A stretch of DNA of 5,628 nt from Bacteroidia bacterium (GTDB lineage Bacteria; Bacteroidota; Bacteroidia; NS11-12g; UBA955), in the NCBI GenBank assembly GCA_023258655.1, contig JALQWO010000111.1:1-5628 (forward strand). The letters are read 5' to 3'. The translations under genes and the position numbers were made by a program. Position 1 is the stretch's first letter; the number at the start of each line of letters is the position of its first letter. The notes under the pieces are model-generated. The model saw only the letters and a program-made list of their open reading frames with translations. It had not been told where the DNA came from and did not search any database. This document shows, one piece after another, positions 1 through 5,628 of this stretch.

Positions 1-26
1 CCCACAGGGTTGGGATACGCGCTGAA
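1..26 (-). other. Start of T9SS type A C-terminal sorting domain (truncated by window edge)
   Basis: The last visible residues, 832-839, read FSAYPNPV. The YPNP motif after a PKD domain is the classic opening of the Por/T9SS C-terminal sorting domain, which directs passage through the outer membrane and is then usually cleaved. Only the opening strand is in the window. Confidence 0.8.
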
Positions 27-2519
27 GTGTTGCTTGGCGATGGTTTTCACATTGGTATGATCCACCAGTACGGGGATGTCGGCCGTGTCTTTACATCCAT
101 TGGCGTTGCTGGTAACTACCAAACGCACAGTGTAATTGCCTGGACCCGCATATTGGTGAACACCTGGCAATCCCACCTTTTTGGTGCCATCTCCCCAATC
201 CCATTCAAAACTCAAACCGGCGGTATTAATGGGTACACAATTGAGTTTGTGCTGCCACAAAAGGGTCCACGTGAACCCGGCCGCAGGCCGGGGCTTCACC
301 ACGAGTGTCAATGGTGTACGATCGCTCTTACAACCTTTATTTTCGGTTTCGTAGTACAACGTGCGCGAACTCAACATCATCCCCAAATCGTAGGTGCTAC
401 CGGTGAACAAAATGTCGGTAGTTGTGGTATCCTCGTACCAGTTTACGGTCCCTGCGGGAATCGTAACACTCATCTTACCCAAAGACTTGGCACAAACGCT
501 CAAAGCCTCCACTTTGGTTGGTTTGGGTATGTCATTCACAATCACCTCAACACTGTCGAAGTTGGGAGCGAAACAACTGCCCTCGGACGCTTTGTAATAC
601 ACGTAATTTTTTCCACTCAATCCATACACTGCGGGGTTCTTACCCACATAAAACGGCTGGGCATCGCTGCGCTTTAAGTACCAGTTTAACTGTCCCCAAG
701 GCGTTGAACCAAACAACCTCGCCGAGTCGTTGGAGCAAGTCTCATCGCCGGTGGCCCCAAAAACATTGGGATAATCTTTCACGGTAATCCTTACAGCCGC
801 CCTTCCGCTCCCGCAGATGCCATTCCAAGACTCCACATATATTGTTGACTCACCGCGTTTGCTGCCCTTAAATGTGTAGGTACTTCCTTTGGCAACAGGC
901 GTTCCACCTGTGGCATCCAAGAACCACCTCAAAGTATCAGATCCATTGCTGCTGCTCGCTTTCAAGGTTACTGAATTCACCCCACGCGCACAAACAAATG
1001 TATCAGCAGGCACATTGGGCGCAGAAGGAGCGAAACTGCTTCCCACAAATGCCTTCACCAATTTGCTACCTCCCGCATAAACGCACCCTTTGTTGTTGGC
1101 CACTACATAGAACTGGGTATCCTTGCTCAATTTACCCGTCTGCAAAACTTGGCCCGTGTACATCAAGGTTCCACCTGTGGATTTATCATACCAATACAAT
1201 TCCCCAAAATCGGTAAATGCCTGAAGATTCGCTGTGGCTCCAGCACAAATGGAATCATTCTTTACCGTCAATTTGGTGGGGTATTTGTTCACTTCAAACG
1301 GAATCATCAACCAATTCGACTCACAAGTGTTATTCACCGCCTTCACATAAAACGTATCGGTCTTTTGCACATTGTTGATTGTATACTTATTTCCCTCAAA
1401 AAAGGGTTTTGGATCCGTTGTCTTCTTAAACCATTGCACCGTTGTCTGCGCATCTGAAGCGACAGCAATTGTCACAGTATCACCACTGCATCCCTGGGCA
1501 GCCTTGTACAAACTAGGTGTGCCCGGCTTAAAATAAATGATTTTAGATACTGTATCTGAACACGACCAACCACTGTAAGGATACACCGTTGAAATCAACG
1601 TCACATTTAAATTGCTCCGCGATGTAGGCTTGTATTTCCCATCTATCGCATACTGAATCATTTTGTTGTCGTAATTCCATCGGTGACTAGAACGCTCAAT
1701 GTTATAATACACATAGTAGTTGTAGAAAATACTTGATACCACCGTTTTCTTGTTCTGATTTTGGAAATACAGTGTATCCAAATTGGGGTAACACTGTTGA
1801 TTGGTGGTGTAGTCTATCCCCAATTTGTAGCCCACAAAGGGATACATCTGCATGTGGCTGTTGAACACAGTACCGCCGATGTTCAAGCTCAAACAACGGT
1901 ACCATTTGCCGCTCACCGAACCTACACACAAATTGCGCTTCTTCCCGTCCCCGTTGGTCCAAGAGTTACACACCACTGCCGCCAATGCACTGACACTATC
2001 AGATTCTACCGCAATGATGTAATTGCCAGTTACCGTCACCGCTTTACCAAAATCAGCATTCAAGGTGATCCTACTCAGTGGTATACTGCTTCCCATCACC
2101 GTATCAACCATGATGGTATCGCTGGCGATGGGCGATCCTGAAGGAAGTGAATCTGCACCGGCCTTGTACAGGTTACAAATGATATTGATTTTGACTGATT
2201 TCGCTGGTGTGGGTGTTACAGAAAACCCATAAAATCGGAAACCACTTACGGTCATGGTTTGCGGTGCATCAAAAAACTGTCCCAAAGAACTGCCTTTTTT
2301 GATGGTAATACTATTGTAGGCAGTACTGCCATACATGGGAAACATACTTGTATCTCCATCACATTTCGTAGGATTTGTCGCACTCCGTGTTTGGATTTTC
2401 CCTTTTTGTTTTCCCGTATGAACATCATCAACAATCGCCCGGCCAGCGTCAACAAACTGTGCTTTCAAGGGCGATAGCAATGCGCAAAAAATAATGAATG
2501 GTAAAATTCTCAATTTCAT
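1..2519 (-). CDS. Secreted multidomain protein with five Ig-like repeats, PKD domain and T9SS sorting signal (3' end cut by window edge)
   Basis: The minus-strand frame from ATG at 2519 is open for 839 codons to the left edge. An in-frame stop at 2562-2564 leaves this ATG as the natural start. Domains seen: signal peptide (residues 1-20); beta-rich domain without a recognised family (about 21-250); PKD-like segment (about 255-335, ending with CSDTVSK); five Ig-like repeats (about 335-740); PKD domain with WDWGDGT at 773-779; and FSAYPNP at 832-838, the usual opening of a T9SS type A sorting domain. Proteins with this Ig/PKD/sorting-domain order are common in Bacteroidota and are exported to the cell surface or medium, where they serve as adhesins or as scaffolds on enzymes. 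No catalytic domain is visible here, so adhesion or polymer binding is an inference. About 70-80 residues of sorting domain should lie beyond the left edge. The gene is divergent from fabI and reads as a separate transcription unit. Confidence 0.92.
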   Translation of the reverse strand, partial: MKLRILPFIIFCALLSPLKAQFVDAGRAIVDDVHTGKQKGKIQTRSATNPTKCDGDTSMFPMYGSTAYNSITIKKGSSLGQFFDAPQTMTVSGFRFYGFSVTPTPAKSVKINIICNLYKAGADSLPSGSPIASDTIMVDTVMGSSIPLSRITLNADFGKAVTVTGNYIIAVESDSVSALAAVVCNSWTNGDGKKRNLCVGSVSGKWYRCLSLNIGGTVFNSHMQMYPFVGYKLGIDYTTNQQCYPNLDTLYFQNQNKKTVVSSIFYNYYVYYNIERSSHRWNYDNKMIQYAIDGKYKPTSRSNLNVTLISTVYPYSGWSCSDTVSKIIYFKPGTPSLYKAAQGCSGDTVTIAVASDAQTTVQWFKKTTDPKPFFEGNKYTINNVQKTDTFYVKAVNNTCESNWLMIPFEVNKYPTKLTVKNDSICAGATANLQAFTDFGELYWYDKSTGGTLMYTGQVLQTGKLSKDTQFYVVANNKGCVYAGGSKLVKAFVGSSFAPSAPNVPADTFVCARGVNSVTLKASSSNGSDTLRWFLDATGGTPVAKGSTYTFKGSKRGESTIYVESWNGICGSGRAAVRITVKDYPNVFGATGDETCSNDSARLFGSTPWGQLNWYLKRSDAQPFYVGKNPAVYGLSGKNYVYYKASEGSCFAPNFDSVEVIVNDIPKPTKVEALSVCAKSLGKMSVTIPAGTVNWYEDTTTTDILFTGSTYDLGMMLSSRTLYYETENKGCKSDRTPLTLVVKPRPAAGFTWTLLWQHKLNCVPINTAGLSFEWDWGDGTKKVGLPGVHQYAGPGNYTVRLVVTSNANGCKDTADIPVLVDHTNVKTIAKQHFSAYPNPV
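75..287 (-). other. PKD domain of the left secreted protein
   Basis: Residues about 745-815 show the PKD hallmarks: a FEWDWGDGT core (WGDGT at 775-779), followed by VHQYAGPGNYTVRLVV, which matches the H-x-Y-x-x-x-G-x-Y-x-V pattern, and then NGCKDT. PKD modules are small beta-sandwiches that act as spacers or polymer-binding units in surface proteins. This one stands directly before the sorting signal. Confidence 0.9.
271..299. repeat. GC-rich inverted repeat inside the left gene
   Basis: On the plus strand GTGAA+CCCGGCC (271-282) pairs with GGCCGGG (286-292) and TTCAC (295-299), with loop GCA (283-285) and a two-base bulge (293-294). This gives 12 base pairs. It lies in coding sequence at the join between the last Ig-like repeat and the PKD domain (residues around VKPRPAAGFT). 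No T run follows it on either strand, so it is not called a terminator. Confidence 0.75.
300..1517 (-). repeat. Five tandem Ig-like (Ig_7 type) protein repeats
   Basis: Each repeat has a first Cys, a core Trp 18-22 residues later, and a second Cys 36-37 residues after the Trp. Cys/Trp/Cys positions are 344/363/399, 425/443/479, 510/532/569, 595/613/649 and 676/694/730. The Trp lies in a V/L-x-W-Y/F motif (VQWFKK, LYWYDK, LRWFLD, LNWYLK, VNWYED), and a Y-V/Y-x-A/E strand precedes the second Cys. Repeat length is 80-89 residues. The pattern matches the Ig-like modules found next to CHU_C and T9SS domains in Bacteroidota. The paired cysteines probably form one disulfide per module once exported. 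Confidence 0.85.
1770..2459 (-). other. N-terminal beta-rich domain of unknown family in the left secreted protein
   Basis: Residues 21 to about 250 contain no Ig_7 or PKD signature. The segment alternates hydrophobic and polar residues in a beta-strand fashion (for example MTVSGFRFYGFSV, then VKINIICNLYKAG and NYIIAVES) and ends near MYPFVGYKLGIDY. The spacing of strands and the position at the mature N-terminus would fit a jelly-roll or carbohydrate-binding-like fold, but I do not recognise a family and this is inference. Boundaries are approximate. Confidence 0.45.
2460..2519 (-). other. Sec signal peptide of the left secreted protein
   Basis: Residues 1-20 start with Lys2 and Arg4, followed by a hydrophobic core (ILPFIIFCALL) and the site SPLKA before Gln21, which fits signal peptidase I cleavage. 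Cys12 lies inside the hydrophobic core, so it is not a lipobox cysteine. Sec export to the periplasm is the expected first step before T9SS passage. Confidence 0.88.
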
Positions 2520-2554
2520 CGTATTGGAAAATAAATCAATCCATCGGAATAAAA

Positions 2555-2582
2555 CAAATATTTACCCCATCACCACTTCAAA
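2555..2582 (-). promoter_or_regulatory. Possible promoter of the left secreted-protein gene
   Basis: On the minus strand TTTG (2582-2579) is followed after 16 bases by AATATTTG (2562-2555), one mismatch from the Bacteroidota -7 consensus TAnnTTTG. Transcription would start near 2548, giving a leader of about 30 bases. The spacer is at the short end and the -7 box is imperfect, so this is tentative. Confidence 0.33.
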
Positions 2583-2625
2583 ATATGTGATAGTCATGAC
2601 CCCCGAAGGAAATTATGGGCAGTTT

Positions 2626-2646
2626 CCATTGATTTGCAATAAATGG
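2626..2646. promoter_or_regulatory. Imperfect palindrome over the fabI -33 element (possible operator)
   Basis: CCATT (2626-2630) and ATT (2632-2634) pair with AAT (2638-2640) and AATGG (2642-2646). There is one mismatched pair (2631/2641) and a TGC centre. The 21-base site covers the TTG of the proposed -33 element, where a bound repressor would block transcription. No regulator is visible in the window, and short AT-rich palindromes arise by chance. Confidence 0.3.
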
Positions 2647-2656
2647 CCTAATTTTG
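2629..2656 (+). promoter_or_regulatory. Bacteroidota-type promoter of fabI
   Basis: TTG at 2629-2631 and TAATTTTG at 2649-2656 match the -33 (TTG) and -7 (TAnnTTTG) elements of Bacteroidota sigma factor promoters, with 17 bases between them. Transcription would begin around 2660-2664, leaving only about 8-12 bases before the ATG at 2672. There is no Shine-Dalgarno sequence, which is normal in this phylum. An alternative TTG start at 2654 falls inside the -7 box, which argues against it. Confidence 0.6.
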
Positions 2657-2671
2657 TCGCACCCAATTACT

Positions 2672-3496
2672 ATGTCGAACAACATTTTAAAAGGAAAAAA
2701 AGGCATCATTTTCGGTGCGTTGAACGCGAACTCTATCGCATGGAAAGTGGCTGAACTCTGTCATGCCGAGGGCGCCCAAATCGTCCTCACCAATGCGCCC
2801 GTAGCGGCCAAAATCGGACAAACCGAAGAGCTGGCGAAGGCATTGAACGCGCCCCTCATTTTTGCCGATGTAACCAAAATGGAAGACCTGGAAAACCTCG
2901 TTTCTGGAGCCATGGAGGCCTTGGGCGGTCCGCTCGATTTCGTATTGCACAGCGTGGGCATGAGCTTGAACGTGCGCAAAAAGAATCCTTACACCGATTC
3001 CAACTACGATTATATGCACCAAACCCTCGATATCAGTGCGATGTCGTTCCACCGTTTGATGCAAACGTTGATGAAAAAAGACGCCATGAACGAATGGGGT
3101 AGCATTTTGGCATTGAGTTACATTGCTGCACAACGTACCTTCCCTGATTACGGTGAAATGGCCGATGCGAAATCCTTGTTGGAAAGCTTCGCCCGTTCTT
3201 TTGGATACCACTACGGCAAGAAAAAGCACGTTCGCGTGAACACCATCAGCCAAAGTCCAACCCCAACCACCGCCGGTTCCGGTGTGGGCGGATTTGATGC
3301 GTTTTTCAACTATGCAGATAAAATGAGTCCTCTGGGCAATGCCAGTGCAGCTGCTTGTGCAGAATACTGCGTGAGCTTGTTCTCTGACTATACCCGCATG
3401 GTAACGATGCAGAACTTGTTCCACGATGGTGGTTTCAGCTTCACGGGTATCTCTACCGATTTGATGGATGGTTTCCGCGATGCGGCTGCCGAATAA
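2672..3496 (+). CDS. fabI: Enoyl-[acyl-carrier-protein] reductase (NADH), FabI
   Basis: FabI catalyses the last step of each fatty acid elongation cycle, reducing trans-2-enoyl-ACP to acyl-ACP with NADH in the cytoplasm. It is the usual target of triclosan. The 274-residue length fits the family. It is an atypical short-chain dehydrogenase: the Rossmann start reads GIIFGALNANSIAW (11-24, the G-x5-S-I-A type of FabI rather than the usual GxxxGxG). HSVG at 93-96 corresponds to the HSIG nucleotide-site motif. Tyr150 (SYIAA) and the catalytic pair Tyr160-x6-Lys167 are present, followed by RVNTISQSPTPTTAGSG and the C-terminal DGGFSFTG. ATG 2672 is preferred over TTG 2654 because it gives the normal FabI N-terminus and because the TTG overlaps the -7 promoter box. 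The gene stands alone on its strand, with its own promoter and no fatty acid synthesis neighbours in view. Confidence 0.98.
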   Translation: MSNNILKGKKGIIFGALNANSIAWKVAELCHAEGAQIVLTNAPVAAKIGQTEELAKALNAPLIFADVTKMEDLENLVSGAMEALGGPLDFVLHSVGMSLNVRKKNPYTDSNYDYMHQTLDISAMSFHRLMQTLMKKDAMNEWGSILALSYIAAQRTFPDYGEMADAKSLLESFARSFGYHYGKKKHVRVNTISQSPTPTTAGSGVGGFDAFFNYADKMSPLGNASAAACAEYCVSLFSDYTRMVTMQNLFHDGGFSFTGISTDLMDGFRDAAAE

Positions 3497-5628
3497 TTAC
3501 TTTTGGTAAATAACCACTTGGGCTGTCTGCATTCGACAACCATCCAAAGCTAACGTCAACCAATACATTCCCGAAGGAAGGAGGGATACGTCAATCGACA
3601 TTTTATTGCCGTTGATATCATTCCAAACTTGATCAAGGCAAATCGTTTTTCCCGTGATATCCATCAAAAGGAATTTGTTCCCTTTTTGACTGGAAAAATC
3701 CAATTCCACATCCAACACACCCATGGTTATGGGGTTGGATTGAATATGGAAATATGTCTTTTGAGGGATATCCGTCAAAGCCGAAACCACGCCACCAAAT
3801 TCGTGCGCTCCGATATCGAATTTGGCACCTGCGGGTATTGAACTGCCCCAAAAGTCACGTACACCCACATTAAGTCCCGTTTCCTTGGATAAATCAAGCC
3901 CGGCATCTCGTGCAGGAGAACTTGATACCAACTGAAATTGATTCAAAGAATTGTTCTCTTTGGGATACAATAAGTCTGCTGTATTAGAAGTCCCCGTCAA
4001 TAAAGGATCTGCTTCCACACCCACATTGTTTCCATTCAATTTTTCATTGCCCGTGGCTCGAAATGCCGACAAACTGCTGTAACTATTGCCATAGGTGATT
4101 TTAAATGTTCCCCCTGAACTCCAATACAAATTTCCCGCGAATAATGGGTTTTGTGGGAGGAAGGTGGTAGGGACATGTACCAAAGAAAGTGGGCCTGCAG
4201 TACCAGAACCAGATACTTGGAAAATGTTGTTGTAACATTTCACCCCCGACATATTGGTTCCATAATCCGTCATTTGAAATGCACCGAATGTGGAGTATTT
4301 ATTCTTCGTTGAACCACTAACATACACTGTATTGTTATACAAATTCAATCCATTCCAGGTGGTGTTTGGGGCAGTAAAAAGTGTCACAGCACTATTATTC
4401 GTGCGGGCATCATTGATGCTAATATTGTATCGAACAGTATTGCTACCCCATGCGCGAGCACCAGTAAAATTGCCCAACAAATAGCCGGCGCCATCATTGT
4501 CATGAGAGTAACAATATTGAATGACAGAATTGGTTACGCCTCCATCCAAATCGAAACCCAAGCCATCACAACCGGTAGATGATCCCGACGAATTGTGATG
4601 CGATTCGCAATATTGAATGGTCACATTGTCGGCCGACCAAACCCAAATGCCGCCCGGTCCCCCACAAGCCGAATTCAAAGTCCCGGTGTTGTAGGCCACG
4701 CATCGCTCAATAACCGAGTAATCAATTTGAGATAGTACGATGCCACTGCCTTTGTGGCTGCTTGCAGCATAGCCTGTTATGTTATATACTTCTGTGTTGC
4801 GAATTTGAAAATCTCGGTGATGATAAAAATTGGTTGTTTGGTCATCGTAAGCGAATGAAACTATGCCATTTTCCCGACAATCATGTACCGAGCAACTGTC
4901 GATACGAACCCCGCGATAACCGGCCTTCACCGCTGCCGACCAACTAGAATAAAAGCGCATACCGCAGTAGCCAAATCCAAAAACCTCAACATTGGTTAGG
5001 GCGATATTCGATAAATAACCCGAGGATTTATCCGTAAAAAACAATATACCATCAATATCTTTTTGGGTGCCATTACCGGGTCCTTTAAATACCAAATTGC
5101 GTAAGTGAACCCCCTGTAAATTCGTGGCTTTGAATCCGCATTTCGTGGTAACTGTAGTATTGATTGTGGCCCTACCCAATCCATAAGTTGAAAAGACAAC
5201 AGGCTTCAGGGCATCATTTCCATCCAAAGCATCCAATTCGATGTTTCCAGTGAATGTCTTTCCTCCTTCAAACAAAACCCGATCACCTGGCTGAAAAACC
5301 TGCGCATTGACTTTTGATAGAGACGTCCATGCTGTGGCCAATGTCAAACCATCCGTATTATTGCCTGTGGTGTTAACGTAATAGGTTTTACCTGAATTGG
5401 GACTCGGTGATGACCCATCATTGAACACTTCCAACAAACCTTGAGCATACCACCTTGCCAAGTAATCATTGGGGTGTAGCGAATTTGCTGTGCAGTGCTT
5501 AGCCCCCTTTCTTCGGTATACAGTATCGCTCATGGTGGTCATGTCCATTACTGCGATACCCGATGCCTCCAATGATTTTAGCTGAGACAGAAATCCATAC
5601 ATCAAAACATCCCCATTACTCGGCGATC
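3497..5628 (-). CDS. Secreted SGNH-like / right-handed beta-helix protein with T9SS sorting domain (5' end cut by window edge)
   Basis: The minus-strand frame is open from the right edge to TAA at 3497-3499. A TTG at 5605 and ATG at 5602 could be read as starts, but coding continues upstream without a stop (SPSNGDV), neither starts a signal peptide, and the protein must be exported. The true start therefore lies outside the window. Numbering from 5605: residues 1-62 resemble the end of an SGNH/GDSL hydrolase; 63-73 are a Ser/Pro/Asn/Gly linker; about 74-605 form a right-handed parallel beta-helix; about 617-702 are a T9SS type A sorting domain. Beta-helix proteins of this kind include polysaccharide lyases, glycosidases and adhesins, and SGNH domains often deacetylate polysaccharides, so a role in degrading or binding an extracellular polysaccharide is likely but inferred. 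It converges on fabI with no gap. Confidence 0.92.
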   Translation of the reverse strand, partial: SPSNGDVLMYGFLSQLKSLEASGIAVMDMTTMSDTVYRRKGAKHCTANSLHPNDYLARWYAQGLLEVFNDGSSPSPNSGKTYYVNTTGNNTDGLTLATAWTSLSKVNAQVFQPGDRVLFEGGKTFTGNIELDALDGNDALKPVVFSTYGLGRATINTTVTTKCGFKATNLQGVHLRNLVFKGPGNGTQKDIDGILFFTDKSSGYLSNIALTNVEVFGFGYCGMRFYSSWSAAVKAGYRGVRIDSCSVHDCRENGIVSFAYDDQTTNFYHHRDFQIRNTEVYNITGYAASSHKGSGIVLSQIDYSVIERCVAYNTGTLNSACGGPGGIWVWSADNVTIQYCESHHNSSGSSTGCDGLGFDLDGGVTNSVIQYCYSHDNDGAGYLLGNFTGARAWGSNTVRYNISINDARTNNSAVTLFTAPNTTWNGLNLYNNTVYVSGSTKNKYSTFGAFQMTDYGTNMSGVKCYNNIFQVSGSGTAGPLSLVHVPTTFLPQNPLFAGNLYWSSGGTFKITYGNSYSSLSAFRATGNEKLNGNNVGVEADPLLTGTSNTADLLYPKENNSLNQFQLVSSSPARDAGLDLSKETGLNVGVRDFWGSSIPAGAKFDIGAHEFGGVVSALTDIPQKTYFHIQSNPITMGVLDVELDFSSQKGNKFLLMDITGKTICLDQVWNDINGNKMSIDVSLLPSGMYWLTLALDGCRMQTAQVVIYQK
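3500..3757 (-). other. T9SS type A C-terminal sorting domain
   Basis: The last 86 or so residues follow the sorting-domain plan: an opening strand around FHIQSNP, a middle motif FLLMDITGKTI, then MSIDVSLLPSGMYWLTL and the final strand QVVIYQK ending in lysine. The opening has SNP where most members have YPNP. The signal sends the protein through the T9SS translocon in the outer membrane for release or surface attachment. Confidence 0.88.
3791..5386 (-). other. Right-handed parallel beta-helix domain
   Basis: The domain opens with TYYVNTTGNN, an AWTSLSKV helix and QPGDRVLFEGG (74-112), the standard N-terminal cap of pectin-lyase-like folds. Many PbH1-type coils follow, of the form I-x-x-x-x-V/S-x-x-N-x-x-x-G (for example VIERCVAYNTG, VTIQYCESHHNSSG, SVIQYCYSHDNDGAG), with Asn/His ladders and an Asp-rich stretch, GCDGLGFDLDGG. 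It ends with SSSPARDAGLDL and FDIGAHEFGG (near residue 600), the typical closing motif of secreted bacterial beta-helix proteins. The catalytic type, if any, cannot be read from the sequence alone. Confidence 0.88.
5420..5628 (-). other. C-terminal part of an SGNH/GDSL-hydrolase-like domain
   Basis: Numbering from 5605, an amphipathic stretch (FLSQLKSLEASG) leads to a strand IAVMDMT (17-23). An SLHPNDYLARWYAQGLLEVF block (42-61) then closes the segment. This order matches the last strand, the block V 'D-x-x-H-P-N' motif and the closing helix of SGNH hydrolases. His44 would be the catalytic histidine. The residue three before it is Asn41 rather than the usual Asp. The GDS nucleophile block would be upstream, outside the window, so this assignment rests on one block only. 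Confidence 0.5.

Larger units (their letters stand above)
2520..2671. other. Divergent intergenic region between the left secreted-protein gene and fabI
   Basis: This 152-base AT-rich spacer carries the promoters proposed for both divergent genes and the 21-base imperfect palindrome near fabI. It also has a perfect 8-base palindrome GTCATGAC at 2593-2600. No small gene, riboswitch or terminator is apparent. The two proposed promoters do not overlap (2555-2582 and 2629-2656). Confidence 0.8.

Noticed and set aside
27..677. Plus-strand open frame of 216 codons
   Set aside because: It is antisense to the left secreted-protein gene, whose minus-strand frame is open throughout with clear Ig and PKD motifs. 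The plus-strand product has no recognisable motif.
2654..2671. TTG at 2654 as the start of fabI, adding six residues
   Set aside because: The TTG forms the end of the proposed -7 promoter box, and the ATG at 2672 gives the usual short FabI N-terminus before LKGKKGIIFG.
2494..2754. Plus-strand open frame of 86 codons across the intergenic region
   Set aside because: It overlaps the start of the left gene, the fabI promoter and the fabI start in another frame, and the product shows no recognisable motif.
2687..3424. Minus-strand open frame of 245 codons opposite fabI
   Set aside because: It is the shadow of the fabI reading frame. The product is rich in His, Arg, Val and Gly as expected from antisense codons and shows no family motif.
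3475..3485. CCGC-GAT-GCGG hairpin near the end of fabI as a terminator
   Set aside because: The stem is only four base pairs, lies inside the coding sequence and is not followed by a T run.
5600..5605. TTG 5605 or ATG 5602 as the true start of the beta-helix protein
   Set aside because: The frame continues upstream without a stop to the window edge, no signal peptide follows either codon, and the first 62 residues look like the end of a domain.

Overview
The window looks like chromosomal DNA from a member of the Bacteroidota. Two of its three genes encode secreted proteins carrying C-terminal signals of the type IX secretion system (T9SS), which is confined to that phylum. The divergent intergenic region also holds a Bacteroidota-type promoter (TTG, 17 bases, TAnnTTTG), and no Shine-Dalgarno sequence precedes the starts. 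Base composition and codon use look even across the window, and no mobile element, RNA gene or CRISPR array was seen.

Layout: bases 1-2519 (minus strand) are the first 839 codons of a large secreted multidomain protein, cut by the left edge. In order it has a signal peptide, an unrecognised beta-rich domain, a degenerate PKD-like segment, five very regular tandem Ig-like repeats, a canonical PKD domain, and the first residues of a T9SS sorting domain. Bases 2520-2671 are a divergent intergenic region with a well-matched promoter for the next gene and an imperfect palindrome over its -33 element. Bases 2672-3496 (plus strand) are fabI, the NADH-dependent enoyl-ACP reductase of fatty acid synthesis. 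Bases 3497-5628 (minus strand) are the 3' part of a second secreted protein, open to the right edge: an SGNH-hydrolase-like tail, a right-handed parallel beta-helix, and a C-terminal T9SS sorting domain. Its stop codon touches the fabI stop codon with no base between them.

The housekeeping gene fabI therefore sits as a single plus-strand transcription unit between two minus-strand genes for exported proteins. The two exported proteins probably act on or stick to extracellular polymers, but nothing in the window links them functionally to FabI or to one another beyond the shared export route. I see no complete new system. The points most worth following are the possible SGNH/beta-helix/T9SS fusion, the uncharacterised N-terminal domain of the left gene, and the possible operator upstream of fabI.
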